Below are positions 44,411 through 53,327 of a stretch of DNA of 64,000 nucleotides, piece by piece. The notes below the pieces were generated by a model. That model saw nothing but the letters and a program-made list of their open reading frames with translations. It was not told where the DNA came from and did no database searches. Position 1 is the stretch's first letter. The number at the start of each line of letters is the position of its first letter. Source of the stretch: Georgenia daeguensis (GTDB taxonomy: Bacteria > Actinomycetota > Actinomycetes > Actinomycetales > Actinomycetaceae); contig NZ_BAABBA010000020.1 of the NCBI RefSeq assembly GCF_039537705.1, positions 1-64,000 of the forward strand. The letters are read 5' to 3'. The position numbers and the translations under genes were made by a program.

Positions 44411-45007
44411 TCAGGCGCCGTCGGACGGGACGCCGAGCCAGGCGTGCCAGCCGTTGTGCAGCACCAGCCAGGCGAGCAGGCCGTACCCGGCCTGACCGGG
44501 GTGCGCGCCGTCACCGGCGGCGACGTCCGCGTGCCACTGCTCGTGGGTGCGCAGCGGGTCGTGCGTCTCCACGTAGGGGATGTGCCGGCGCTGGCACACG
44601 TCCGCGAACGCGGCCGAGAGCTGGGCCAGTGCGACGTCGTCGACGTCCGGCCTCGGCGGGGGGCCGACGACGAAGCAGCTCACGCGGGCGGCGGCGGCGC
44701 CGTCGAGGATGTTGGCGAGGTTGAGTCGCGAGCGGGCGAGCGAGAGGCCCTCGTCCAGGTCGGCCGAGCCGAGCCCGACGACGAGCCGGTTGTCGCTGCG
44801 GGCGCCGAAGCGGCGGTTCGCCTCGGTCTCCCACCGGGCGGCGAGGCTGGTGGTCGACTCGCGGGGCACGGCCAGCTGGGCGACGAAGACGGGATCCTCG
44901 GTGCGGGTCCGGGCCATCACCCGGCCCACCCAGCCGAGCCCGCGGGCGTCTCCCAGCCCGGCGACGAGCTCGTCGCCGATCACGCACACGCGCAGTCCCT
45001 CGTCCAC
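44411..45007 (-). CDS. SGNH/GDSL-type hydrolase
   Basis: 198 aa. Block I is VCVIGDELVAGLGDARGLGWVG, where GDEL replaces the usual GDS: the catalytic serine is not in its normal place. Block V contains DGAHPGQAGYGLLA with the D-x-x-H pair. The missing serine makes esterase activity doubtful. GGAAGGGAACG precedes the GTG start. It follows kgd across a terminator. Confidence 0.75.
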   Translation of the reverse strand: MDEGLRVCVIGDELVAGLGDARGLGWVGRVMARTRTEDPVFVAQLAVPRESTTSLAARWETEANRRFGARSDNRLVVGLGSADLDEGLSLARSRLNLANILDGAAAARVSCFVVGPPPRPDVDDVALAQLSAAFADVCQRRHIPYVETHDPLRTHEQWHADVAAGDGAHPGQAGYGLLAWLVLHNGWHAWLGVPSDGA

Positions 45008-45102
45008 ACCGTTCCCTTCCGTCGCCGTCCTGACCCATCCTGCCTCGTCCGGTCGCCGGACCCGTGGACCCGCGCCGGGGCCGGCCGTCCCGGAGAGACG
45101 AA

Positions 45103-45146
45103 GGAGGGGCCGGCCCCGGACCCGGAGGTCCTGGGCCGGCCCCTCC
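45103..45146 (-). terminator. Terminator of kgd
   Basis: Perfect 14-bp stem GGAGGGGCCGGCCC/GGGCCGGCCCCTCC with a 16-nt loop, 30 bp after the kgd stop. Confidence 0.82.
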
Positions 45147-45175
45147 CGGGTCCGTCACACGGTGCGCGGCACCGC

Positions 45176-48100
45176 TCAGCGGGCGAAGGCGCGGGCCATC
45201 AGGTCCGCGTTCTCCTCCTTGTGGCGCTTCCCCGAGCCGGTGGACGGCGAGGCCGCCGCCGGACGGGAGACGACGCGCAGGTCGCGGCCGCCCAGGGCGT
45301 CACCCAGGTGGTCGGAGACGAACGTCCACGGCCCCTGGTTCTGCGGCTCGTCCTGGACCCACACGACCTCGGCGCCCGGGAAGACGTCGAGCTCGGCCTT
45401 GATCTGCTCCAGCTCGAGCGGGTAGAGCTGCTCGAGGCGAAGGATCGCCGTGCGCGAGTCGTCGTTCTTGATCCGCTGGGCCGCCAGGTCGTAGTACACC
45501 CGGCCGGAGCACAGCAGGACGCGGTCGACCTGGTCCGCGGCCTCCCGGACGCGGGACTCCACCTCGCCGATGATCGGGCGGAACGTGCCCGACGTGAACT
45601 CCTCCACCGGGGAGGCGGCCGCCTTGAGGCGCAGCAGCTGCTTGGGGGAGAAGACGATCAGCGGCTTGCGCGGCCGGGCGTAGGCCTGGCGGCGCAGCAT
45701 GTGGAAGTGGTTCGCCGGCGTGGAGGGCTGGGCCACCACCATGTTGTCCTCGGCGCACATCTGCAGGTAGCGCTCGATGCGGGCGGAGGAGTGGTCCGGC
45801 CCCTGGCCCTCGTAGCCGTGCGGCAGCAGCAGCACGAGCGAGGACGACTGCGCCCACTTCTGCTCCGAGGAGGAGATGAACTCGTCGATGACCGTCTGGG
45901 CGCCGTTGGCGAAGTCGCCGAACTGCGCCTCCCACAGCACCAGGGCGTCCGGGCGCTCGACCGAGTAGCCGTACTCGAACGCCATGGCGGCGTACTCGCT
46001 CAGCGAGGAGTCGTACACCCAGAACTTCGCCTGGTCCGGTGTGAGGTACATCAGCGGCGTCCACTCGGCACCGGTGCGGTGGTCGTGGAGGACCGCGTGA
46101 CGCTGCACGAAGGTGCCGCGGCGCGAGTCCTGACCCGCCAGGCGCACCGGCGTGCCCTCCATGAGGAGGGAGCCGAAGGCGAGGATCTCGCCGAAGCCCC
46201 AGTCGATGCCGCCCTCGGAGGCCATCTTCTCGCGGCGCTCGAGCAGCTGCATGAGCTTGGGGTGGACGTCGAAGCCCTCCGGCGGGCGCACGTGAGCCTG
46301 GCCGACCCGCTCGAGCACCTCGGGGCTGACCGCCGTCTGCCAGCCGACCATCGTGCCGGCGTCCTCGAGCTGGGACTCGGGCAGCTCCAGCCCGGCGACC
46401 TGCTCGCCCTTCTGCGGCGGCGTCCAGCCACCCTCGCGGGTCTCGGTGAAGGCCCGCTCGAGCTCGCTCTGGTACTCCTTCAGCGCCGCCTCGGCCTGCT
46501 CCTCGGTGAGGTCGCCACGGCCGATGAGGGACTCGGTGTAGAGCTTCCGCACCGAGCGCTTGTTCTCGATCAGGGAGTACATCACCGGCTGGGTCATCGA
46601 GGGGTCGTCACCCTCGTTGTGGCCGCGCTTGCGGTAGCAGACCATGTCGACGATGACGTCCTTGTGGAACCGCTGGCGGTACTCGAACGCCAGCTCCGCC
46701 ACGCGGGCCACGGCCTCGGGGTCGTCCCCGTTGACATGGAAGACGGGGATCTGCAGGCCCTTGGCGATGTCGGTCGCGTAGTACGACGAGCGCGAGCTCG
46801 ACGGGCCCGTGGTGAAGCCGATCTGGTTGTTGACGACGACGTGCACCGTGCCGCCGGTGCGGTAGCCGCGCAGCTGGGAGAGGTTGAGCGTCTCCGTGAC
46901 CACGCCCTGGCCGGCGAAGGCCGCGTCGCCGTGGATGAGCACCGGCAGGACCGAGAAGCCCTGCTCGCCCAGGTCGATGCGGTCCTGCTTGGCGCGGACC
47001 ACGCCCTCGAGCACGCCGTCGGCGGCCTCGAGGTGGGAGGGGTTCGCCGCCAGGTAGACCTTGGTGGTCGAGCCGTCCGGGGCGGTGAACTCGCCCACGG
47101 TCCCCAGGTGGTACTTGACGTCGCCGGAGCCCTGGACCGTGCGCGGGTCCTGGTTGCCCTCGAACTCGGAGAAGATCTGCCCGTAGGACTTCCCGGCGAT
47201 GTTGGCCAGGACGTTGAGGCGGCCGCGGTGGGCCATGGCGATGCCCACCTCGTCCAGGCCGTCCTCGGCGGCCCCGGTCAGCAGGGTGTCCAGGAGCGGG
47301 ATGAGGGACTCCCCGCCCTCGAGGGAGAAGCGCTTCTGCCCGACGTACTTCGTCTGCAGGAACGTCTCGAACGCCTCGGCCTCGTTGAGCTTGCGCAGGA
47401 TGCGCAGCTGCTGCTCGTTCGTCGGCTTCGAGTACGGCGTCTCGAGCCGCTCCTGGAACCAGGTGCGCTGCGTGCGGTCGGCGATGTGCATGTACTCGAC
47501 GCCGATGGTGCGGCAGTACGAGTCACGCAGCTGGCCGAGGATGTCGCGCAGCGTCATCTTCGCCGACCCGCCGAACCCACCCGTGGGGAAGGTGCGCTCG
47601 AGGTCCCACAGGGTCAGCCCGTAGTTGGTGATGTCCAGGTCGGGGTGCCGGCGCTGCCGGTAGGCGAGCGGGTCGGTGTCCGCCATGAGGTGGCCGCGTG
47701 AGCGGTACGCGTGGATCAGCTCGGCGATGCGGGCCGACTTGCCCATCTCGTTCTCGGGGTCGTACTCGACGTCCTTCATCCACCGCACGGGCTCGTACGG
47801 CACGCGCAGGGCGGAGAAAACCCGGTCGTAGAAGCCGTCCGTGCCCAGGAGCTTGGTGTGGATGATCTTGAGGAACTCGCCCGAGGCGGCGCCCTGGATG
47901 ATCCGGTGGTCGTAGGTCGAGGTCAGCGTCAGCACCTTGGAGACGCCCACGCGTGCCAGCGTCTGGGTGGAGGAGCCGGCGAACTCCGCCGGGTAGTCCA
48001 TCGCGCCGACGCCGATGATCGTGCCCTGGCCCTTCATGAGCCGGGGGATCGAGTGGACCGTGCCGATGCCGCCAGGGTTGGTCAGCGTGATGGTGGTGCC

Positions 48101-48979
48101 GGCGTAGTCCTCGAGCGTCAGCTTGTTGTTGCGGGCCTTGCGCACGAGGTCCTCGTAGGCCGCCCAGAACTGGGCGAAGTCCATCTCGTCCGCATTCTTC
48201 ACCGACGGCACCACGAGGGAGCGGGTGCCGTCCGGCCGCGGCAGGTCGATGGCCAGGCCGAAGTTCACGTGGGCGGGCTGGAAGACGGCCGGCTTGCCGT
48301 CCTCCGTCTCCGTGTACGAGTAGTTCATGTCCGGCATCTCGGACAGCGCCTCGACCATCGCGAAACCGATGAGGTGCGTGAAGGAGATCTTCCCGCCGCG
48401 GCCCCGCGAGAGGTGGCTGTTGATGACGATGCGGTTGTCGACCATCACCTTGGCGGGGACGGCGCGCACCGAGGTGGCGACCGGCAGCTGCAGGCTGGTC
48501 TCCATGTTCGACACGGTGCGGGCCGCGACGCCGCGGAGCTTGACCGTCTCGTCCTCGGCCGCGCGCGAGGTCTCCCCGCCGCGCGCGGCCGCGCGCGCGG
48601 CGTAGGGCGACGACGGCGGCTGCGCCGCGACCGGCGGCGCCGGCGGCAGGTCGCCGCGCAGCTCGTCGGTGGCGGGCTGCTCGCTGCGCGGGTCGACGCG
48701 GGTCACGGCGGTGGGCCGCGTCCCGGTGGAGGGAGCGTCGGCCCGGCTCGCGGCCGGCGTCGCCTCCTGCTCGGTGGTGGCCGGGCGCTCGGCGGCGGTG
48801 CCGGAGGTCGGGGCGCGGCCGGAGCCGTTGGCCCCGCCGCCCTCGTAGCCCTCGAAGAAGTCCCACCAGGCCGGATCGACCGACTGCTTGTCCTGGCGGT
48901 ACTTCTCGTACAGCTCCTCGATGAGCCACTCGTTGGCGCCGAAGGCAGCCATGGGGTCGTTGTGTTCCTGCGTGGACAC
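45176..48979 (-). CDS. kgd: Multifunctional 2-oxoglutarate decarboxylase/dehydrogenase E1-E2 (Kgd)
   Basis: 1267 aa from GTG 48979 (VSTQEHNDPMAAFGANEWLI). Architecture as in mycobacterial Kgd/SucA: an N-terminal E1 tail, an E2-like succinyltransferase domain (HLIGFAMVEALSEMPDMNYS, STYDHRIIQGAASGEFLKII) without a lipoyl domain, then the thiamine-diphosphate E1 domains (GIAMAHRGRLNVLANI, HGDAAFAGQGVV, LVLLLPHGYEGQGPDHSSAR). It runs the 2-oxoglutarate step of the TCA cycle. A TTG at 49024 extends the frame but overlaps the likely promoter. Confidence 0.94.
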   Translation of the reverse strand: MSTQEHNDPMAAFGANEWLIEELYEKYRQDKQSVDPAWWDFFEGYEGGGANGSGRAPTSGTAAERPATTEQEATPAASRADAPSTGTRPTAVTRVDPRSEQPATDELRGDLPPAPPVAAQPPSSPYAARAAARGGETSRAAEDETVKLRGVAARTVSNMETSLQLPVATSVRAVPAKVMVDNRIVINSHLSRGRGGKISFTHLIGFAMVEALSEMPDMNYSYTETEDGKPAVFQPAHVNFGLAIDLPRPDGTRSLVVPSVKNADEMDFAQFWAAYEDLVRKARNNKLTLEDYAGTTITLTNPGGIGTVHSIPRLMKGQGTIIGVGAMDYPAEFAGSSTQTLARVGVSKVLTLTSTYDHRIIQGAASGEFLKIIHTKLLGTDGFYDRVFSALRVPYEPVRWMKDVEYDPENEMGKSARIAELIHAYRSRGHLMADTDPLAYRQRRHPDLDITNYGLTLWDLERTFPTGGFGGSAKMTLRDILGQLRDSYCRTIGVEYMHIADRTQRTWFQERLETPYSKPTNEQQLRILRKLNEAEAFETFLQTKYVGQKRFSLEGGESLIPLLDTLLTGAAEDGLDEVGIAMAHRGRLNVLANIAGKSYGQIFSEFEGNQDPRTVQGSGDVKYHLGTVGEFTAPDGSTTKVYLAANPSHLEAADGVLEGVVRAKQDRIDLGEQGFSVLPVLIHGDAAFAGQGVVTETLNLSQLRGYRTGGTVHVVVNNQIGFTTGPSSSRSSYYATDIAKGLQIPVFHVNGDDPEAVARVAELAFEYRQRFHKDVIVDMVCYRKRGHNEGDDPSMTQPVMYSLIENKRSVRKLYTESLIGRGDLTEEQAEAALKEYQSELERAFTETREGGWTPPQKGEQVAGLELPESQLEDAGTMVGWQTAVSPEVLERVGQAHVRPPEGFDVHPKLMQLLERREKMASEGGIDWGFGEILAFGSLLMEGTPVRLAGQDSRRGTFVQRHAVLHDHRTGAEWTPLMYLTPDQAKFWVYDSSLSEYAAMAFEYGYSVERPDALVLWEAQFGDFANGAQTVIDEFISSSEQKWAQSSSLVLLLPHGYEGQGPDHSSARIERYLQMCAEDNMVVAQPSTPANHFHMLRRQAYARPRKPLIVFSPKQLLRLKAAASPVEEFTSGTFRPIIGEVESRVREAADQVDRVLLCSGRVYYDLAAQRIKNDDSRTAILRLEQLYPLELEQIKAELDVFPGAEVVWVQDEPQNQGPWTFVSDHLGDALGGRDLRVVSRPAAASPSTGSGKRHKEENADLMARAFAR

Positions 48980-49424
48980 TCGGAAATCGCCCTCTTCCAG
49001 GGGGTGTGACGAAGATCCCTTCAACCCTATGCGGTGGCGGTCCGCAGGCGCGCATCACCCGGGGCGGGAGGGCTGAAAATCACATCCCGAGGCGCCGCGC
49101 GGGGCCGGCCCGACCAAGGACGGGTCAAGCGTCCGTCACCGGCCGTCTAGGACCAAGGGCCCGACGGCGGCACCCTTCCGGCCGGGGACCGGCCGGCCAG
49201 CGGCCGGCGCGACGGCACCGTGGCGGGCCTCGCGGTGCGGCCCGGTGGGCACCCGCGGCGACCTGTGCCGGTGACCGCCACCGGGAACTGCCCGTGCGCG
49301 GTGGACGACGGGGGGCCCGCTCGTACAATCGAGCCACCATGCGACGATCCCGCCGCGGTCGACATCCCGCCGACCCTCCTGAACCCAGCCCGGACAGGTC
49401 CGCGCCCCGGACGCGGAGGAGCGC
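48980..49424. other. 445-bp divergent intergenic region (kgd / CNNM gene)
   Basis: Contains a TAGGGT element for kgd on the minus strand (49029-49024), a GC-rich hairpin (CCGGCCGG repeated at 49178-49185 and 49189-49196), a sigma-A promoter at 49301-49329 and a possible small ORF. No larger gene is supported. Confidence 0.6.
49301..49329 (+). promoter_or_regulatory. Sigma-A-type promoter
   Basis: GTGGAC, a 17-bp spacer and TACAAT, the best -35/-10 pair I noticed in the window. It would drive the small ORF at 49339 and the two CNNM genes. Confidence 0.6.
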
Positions 49425-49431
49425 GTGCTGA
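49339..49431 (+). CDS. Possible Arg-rich small ORF (30 aa) overlapping the CNNM start
   Basis: ATG 49339 to TGA 49431 encodes MRRSRRGRHPADPPEPSPDR and ten more residues, nine arginines in all. The ATG is 9 nt after the TACAAT -10, so it would be almost leaderless. Its stop overlaps the GTG start of the next gene by 7 bp, which would allow translational coupling. No homologue is recognised. Confidence 0.3.
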   Translation: MRRSRRGRHPADPPEPSPDRSAPRTRRSAC

Positions 49432-50741
49432 GCGACTGGCTGCTCGTCCTCCTCGGCGTGGTCCTCACCGCCGGCACCTTCGTGTTCGTGGCGGCGGAGT
49501 TCTCGCTCGTCGCCCTCGACCCCGGCACCGTCGACCGCCGGGTCGCGGCCGGCGACAAACGCGCCGCCGGTGTGAGCCGGGCGCTGAAGCACCTGTCGCT
49601 GGAGCTCTCCAGCGCCCAGGTCGGCATCACCGCGACGACGATCCTGCTGGGGTACACCACGCAGTCCGCCGTGGCGAACCTGCTCACCGGGCCGCTCGGG
49701 TCGGCCGGGCTCGCCGAGGCGGCGGCGACGGCGACCGCCGTCGTCCTCTCCCTCGTCCTCGTCAACACCTTCTCGATGGTCTTCGGCGAGCTCGTCCCGA
49801 AGAACCTCGCCCTGGCCGACCCGCTGGCGACGGCCGGGTACGTCGCCCCCGTCCAGCGCGTCTTCACGCGGGCGCTGCGGCCGGTGATCACCGGCCTGAA
49901 CGAGTCGGCCAACTGGATCCTGCGCCGGTTCGGCGTCGAGCCCGCCGAGGAGCTCTCGGGCGGCCGGTCCGCCTCCGAGCTGGCCGCGCTCGTGCGCCGC
50001 TCCGCCGAGCACGGCACCCTCGACGTCTCGACGGCGACCCTGCTGACCCGGTCCATCGGGCTCGGCGCGCTCACCGCCGTCGACGTCATGACCGACCGTG
50101 GCCGCATCCACGCCCTCACGCGGGAGCAGACCGCGGCGGACGTCGTCGAGCTCGCGCGCACCACCGGCCACTCCCGCTTCCCGGTGATCGGGGACGACAA
50201 CGACGACATCGTGGGGCTCGTCCACCTGCGCCGTGCCATCGCGGTGCCCTACGAGCGCCGCGCCGAGGTGCCCGTCGCCTCCTCCTCGCTCATGGTCGAC
50301 GCGCCGCGCGTGCCCGAGACCGTCGCGCTCGCGCCGCTGCTCGTCCAGCTGCGCGACGAGGGCCTTCAGATGGCCGTCGTCGTCGACGAGTACGGCGGCA
50401 CCTCCGGAGTGGTCACGCTGGAGGACGTCGTCGAGGAAGTTGTCGGCGACGTCGCCGACGAGCACGACCGCCGCCGTTCCGGCGCGCACGCGGGCCCGGG
50501 CGGGACGTGGGTGGTGCCGGGTGTCCTGCGGCCGGACGAGCTGGCGCACAAGGCCGACCTCGTCGTGCCCGACGACGGACCGTACGAGACGCTCGGAGGC
50601 CTGGTGATGGAGCGTCTGGGCCGCATCCCGCGGGTCGGTGACGAGGTGCGGGTCAACGACGTCGTGCTGCACGTGGAACAGATGGACGGCCGGCGGGTTG
50701 ACCGTCTGCGGGTCTGGCGAGCGGCGGAGGAGGACGCATGA
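49425..50741 (+). CDS. CNNM/CorC (hemolysin C-like) membrane protein with CBS pair, first copy
   Basis: 438 aa from GTG 49425 (GGAGGA 4 nt upstream). DUF21/CNNM membrane domain with about three or four helices (LLVLLGVVLTAGTFVFVAAE, FSMVFGELVPKNLALADP), a CBS pair (VMTDRGRIHALTREQTAADV, MAVVVDEYGGTSGVVTLEDV) and a C-terminal CorC_HlyC domain. Homologues are linked to Mg/Co efflux or homeostasis. It overlaps the second copy by 4 bp. Confidence 0.92.
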   Translation: MLSDWLLVLLGVVLTAGTFVFVAAEFSLVALDPGTVDRRVAAGDKRAAGVSRALKHLSLELSSAQVGITATTILLGYTTQSAVANLLTGPLGSAGLAEAAATATAVVLSLVLVNTFSMVFGELVPKNLALADPLATAGYVAPVQRVFTRALRPVITGLNESANWILRRFGVEPAEELSGGRSASELAALVRRSAEHGTLDVSTATLLTRSIGLGALTAVDVMTDRGRIHALTREQTAADVVELARTTGHSRFPVIGDDNDDIVGLVHLRRAIAVPYERRAEVPVASSSLMVDAPRVPETVALAPLLVQLRDEGLQMAVVVDEYGGTSGVVTLEDVVEEVVGDVADEHDRRRSGAHAGPGGTWVVPGVLRPDELAHKADLVVPDDGPYETLGGLVMERLGRIPRVGDEVRVNDVVLHVEQMDGRRVDRLRVWRAAEEDA

Positions 50742-51796
50742 GCACCGGCACCGCGCTGCTCGTCGGCGTCGTGCTGCTCGCGCTGAACGCATTCTTCGTC
50801 GGCGCCGAGTTCGCGGTCATGTCCGCGCGACGCTCGCGCATCGAGCCGCTGGCCGAGCAGGGCTCGCGCCCGGCGAAGATCGTCCTGTACGCGATGGAGC
50901 ACGTCACCCTCATGCTCGCCTGCGCGCAGCTGGGCGTGACCGTGTGCTCGACGAGCCTCGGCGTGGTGGCGGAGCCCGCGATCGCCGGCCTCGTGGAGGG
51001 GCCGATGGTGGCGGCGGGGCTCCCGGCCGAGGCGAGCCACGTCGTCGGCTTCACCGTCGCGGTGGCCCTCGTCGTGTACCTGCACGTGGTGGTGGGCGAG
51101 ATGGTGCCGAAGAACCTCGCCGTGACCTCGCCCGAGCGGGCGGCGATGATCTTCGCGCCCCCGCTGGTGCTGATCTCCAAGGTGCTCCACCCGGTGGTCG
51201 CCGGGCTGAACTGGATCGCGAACTCGGCGCTGAGAATTGTCGGGATCGAGCCGAAGGACGAGGTGACCTCCGCCTTCACCGCTCAGGAGGTGGCCTCGAT
51301 CGTGGAGCGCTCGCAGGCGGAGGGCGTCCTCAACGACGACCTCGGCCTGCTCGCCGGCGCCATCGAGTTCTCGGAGGAGACGGCCGAGCAGGTGATGGTG
51401 CCGCTCGCCAAGCTCGTCACCCTGCCGGTCGGGTGCACGCCGGAGGACGTCGAGCGTGAGGTTGCCCGCACCGGCTTCTCCCGGTTCCCCGTGGTCGGCG
51501 CCGACGGCTCGCTGGCCGGCTACCTGCACGTCAAGGACGTCCTCTACGCCGACGGCGAGGCGCGCGGGACCCCCGTCCCGCCGTGGCGGATGCGCGCGCT
51601 CGCCGAGGTCGTCCCCGCCGACGAGGTGGAGGACGTCCTGGCCGTCATGCAGCGGACCGGCGCCCACCTGGCCCTCGTCACCCGCGAGCGGGCGCCGGGG
51701 GAGCGGGTGGAGATCGGCGTAGTGTTCCTGGAGGACATCCTCGAGGAGCTCGTCGGCGAGGTGCGTGACTCCATGCAGCGCGCCGAACGCCGGTGA
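50738..51796 (+). CDS. CNNM/CorC-type membrane protein, second copy without CorC_HlyC domain
   Basis: 352 aa from ATG 50738. The same CNNM domain (NAFFVGAEFAVMSARRSRIE, VVGEMVPKNLAVTSP) and CBS pair (VMVPLAKLVTLPVGCTPEDV, VVFLEDILEELVGEVRD). It ends just after the CBS pair, so the C-terminal CorC_HlyC domain of the first copy is absent. The two proteins may form a heteromer, as tandem copies are common in actinobacteria. Confidence 0.9.
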   Translation: MSTGTALLVGVVLLALNAFFVGAEFAVMSARRSRIEPLAEQGSRPAKIVLYAMEHVTLMLACAQLGVTVCSTSLGVVAEPAIAGLVEGPMVAAGLPAEASHVVGFTVAVALVVYLHVVVGEMVPKNLAVTSPERAAMIFAPPLVLISKVLHPVVAGLNWIANSALRIVGIEPKDEVTSAFTAQEVASIVERSQAEGVLNDDLGLLAGAIEFSEETAEQVMVPLAKLVTLPVGCTPEDVEREVARTGFSRFPVVGADGSLAGYLHVKDVLYADGEARGTPVPPWRMRALAEVVPADEVEDVLAVMQRTGAHLALVTRERAPGERVEIGVVFLEDILEELVGEVRDSMQRAERR

Positions 51797-51820
51797 GGGC
51801 CCCCGCAGAGGCCTCGTGAA

Positions 51821-51834
51821 CGGTTCGTGAACCG
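51821..51834. repeat. Palindrome CGGTTCgtGAACCG
   Basis: A 6-bp inverted repeat with a 2-bp centre in the gap between the CNNM operon and the M23 gene; it could be an operator or weak hairpin. Confidence 0.4.
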
Positions 51835-51925
51835 CTTGCTGACGCGATTTTCCCCGCGTCCGGCGGTGCCCGTGCCGGGTGATCCACACCTCACCGGAGA
51901 GGTATTGGACGGGCAGGTACACCTT

Positions 51926-51952
51926 CGTTATTGTTCCGTGACACACCGTTAA
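51926..51952 (-). promoter_or_regulatory. Triple MtrA-like direct repeat upstream of M23 peptidase
   Basis: On the minus strand TTAACG, GTCACG and ATAACG follow one another with start-to-start distances of 10 and 11 bp (plus-strand CGTTAT 51926, CGTGAC 51937, CGTTAA 51947). This resembles the GTAAC/GTCAC direct repeats bound by MtrA in mycobacteria and Streptomyces. Confidence 0.45.
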
Positions 51953-52025
51953 CCGGGGTCGCCCGGAAGGCGGTCCTCGACGGCCTCCCGCAGGTCGAGC
52001 CACTCCACCCTCCGGAGGTTGTTTC

Positions 52026-53327
52026 ATGTCGGAAAGTGCTGTGCCCGCATCCCAGGCACCGCTGACCCGACGACAGATCCGTGAGGCGGAGCGCGCGCGA
52101 GAGGCGGCCGCGGCCGCGGAGCGGGAGGCGGCGCTGGCCGCTGAGCGCCAGGCTGCGCTGGCCGCTGAGCGCCAGGCTGCGCTGGCCGCGGAGAGTGAGC
52201 GGCTGGCTGCTGAGGGACGTGAGCGTGAGGCTGCGCTGGCCGCGGAACGTGAGCGTGCGGCCGAGGAGCGCGAGCGGGAGCTTGCGGCAGAGCGTGAACG
52301 AGAGGCTGCGGCGGAACGTCAGCGTGAGGCGGCGGCCGCGGAGCGGACGCGGCAGACAGTGGCCGCGGCGGACGTGACGCTCGCGCCGGCCGCGCGCGAC
52401 GCGGTGCGGCAGAACGCCGCCGAACAGGCAGTCGCGGCCGACGCCCGCGCGAGGGACACGGCCGACACCGAGGTGCTGCCGGTCCCGCCGCCGCCCTCCC
52501 GCCGGGCCCTCCGCCCCGCTCCCCGTACCTCCGCCGCCGCGAGCCGCGCGCACCGGTCGTGGGCCCCGCGCGCGGCCGTGCTCGGCGCGATGGGCGCTCT
52601 GACCATCGTCGCCCCGCTCACCGGTTTCGCCGCGCCCGAGGCGGAACCTGCCGCCGCCGCCGCGGTGGCCCCTCAGCCCAGCGTCCTGGATGTGCTCGAC
52701 GAGCAGGCCGCGAACGTGGCGCTCGCGGCCGTGCCTGCCAGCCTCCTCAAGGACCCCGCCGCCTCGAGCCGGGCCACGGTCCTGCAGACCTCGCGCGCCG
52801 CGGACCGCGACGCACTCACGTGCGCCCCGCTCGACGGGGCGAGCGGTGCCCGCGCCGCCGTGACCGAGCGCGCCGAGCAGTACGTCCGCCCGCTCGCCGA
52901 CGGCACCTACCGCAACTCCTCGCACTACGGGAACCGCTCGCACCCGCTCTCCGGGGCGTACAGCTTCCACACCGGGACCGACTACGCGGCCCCGCTGGGC
53001 ACACCCATCTACGCGATCGCCGACGGCACCGTGGAGTACGTCGGCGCCGGCAAGGACGGGCGGTCGAGCATGCTCGTGATCCTCCGCCACGAGGTCGACG
53101 GGCAGACGGTCTACAGCTGGTACGTGCACATGTACCGCGACGGCATCCACGTCACCGAGGGCCAGCAGGTCTCTGCCGGCCAGGTCATCGCCGAGGTCGG
53201 CAACAACGGCAACTCCACCGGCCCGCACCTGCACCTCGAGATCCACCTCGACGACCAGGGCACGACGGTGGACCCGCTGCCCTGGCTGGAGAAGCTCGGG
53301 GCGGTCGAGGTCGCCGCCCTCTGCTGA
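52026..53327 (+). CDS. M23-family peptidase (LytM domain) with long N-terminal coiled coil
   Basis: 433 aa. Residues 14-115 form a charged Ala/Glu/Arg coiled coil (LTRRQIREAERAREA, repeated AALAAERQ). A hydrophobic segment at about 184-204 is a membrane anchor or internal signal. The LytM domain occupies residues ~300-425 with zinc/catalytic residues H315 and D319 (HTGTD) and H401/H403 (HLHLE). It should cleave peptidoglycan crosslinks outside the membrane. MtrA-like repeats lie upstream. The family normally lacks such a long cytoplasmic region. Confidence 0.9.
   Translation: MSESAVPASQAPLTRRQIREAERAREAAAAAEREAALAAERQAALAAERQAALAAESERLAAEGREREAALAAERERAAEERERELAAEREREAAAERQREAAAAERTRQTVAAADVTLAPAARDAVRQNAAEQAVAADARARDTADTEVLPVPPPPSRRALRPAPRTSAAASRAHRSWAPRAAVLGAMGALTIVAPLTGFAAPEAEPAAAAAVAPQPSVLDVLDEQAANVALAAVPASLLKDPAASSRATVLQTSRAADRDALTCAPLDGASGARAAVTERAEQYVRPLADGTYRNSSHYGNRSHPLSGAYSFHTGTDYAAPLGTPIYAIADGTVEYVGAGKDGRSSMLVILRHEVDGQTVYSWYVHMYRDGIHVTEGQQVSAGQVIAEVGNNGNSTGPHLHLEIHLDDQGTTVDPLPWLEKLGAVEVAALC
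52131..52190. repeat. 24-bp coding tandem repeat in M23 gene
   Basis: About 2.5 copies of a 24-bp unit (core gctgagcgccaggctgcgct) encode AALAAERQ in the coiled coil. Confidence 0.8.

Noticed and set aside
44381..47701. 1106-aa plus-strand open frame opposite kgd
   Set aside because: Antisense shadow of kgd with no domain pattern.
48980..49024. TTG start of kgd at 49024
   Set aside because: It overlaps the likely TAGGGT -10 element (49029-49024); GTG 48979 gives the usual N-terminus of the family.
51797..52025. Possible ydaO-type c-di-AMP riboswitch before the M23 gene
   Set aside because: Actinobacterial cell-wall hydrolase genes often carry one, but I cannot find the conserved core pairing here. 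A covariance-model (Infernal) search would decide it.
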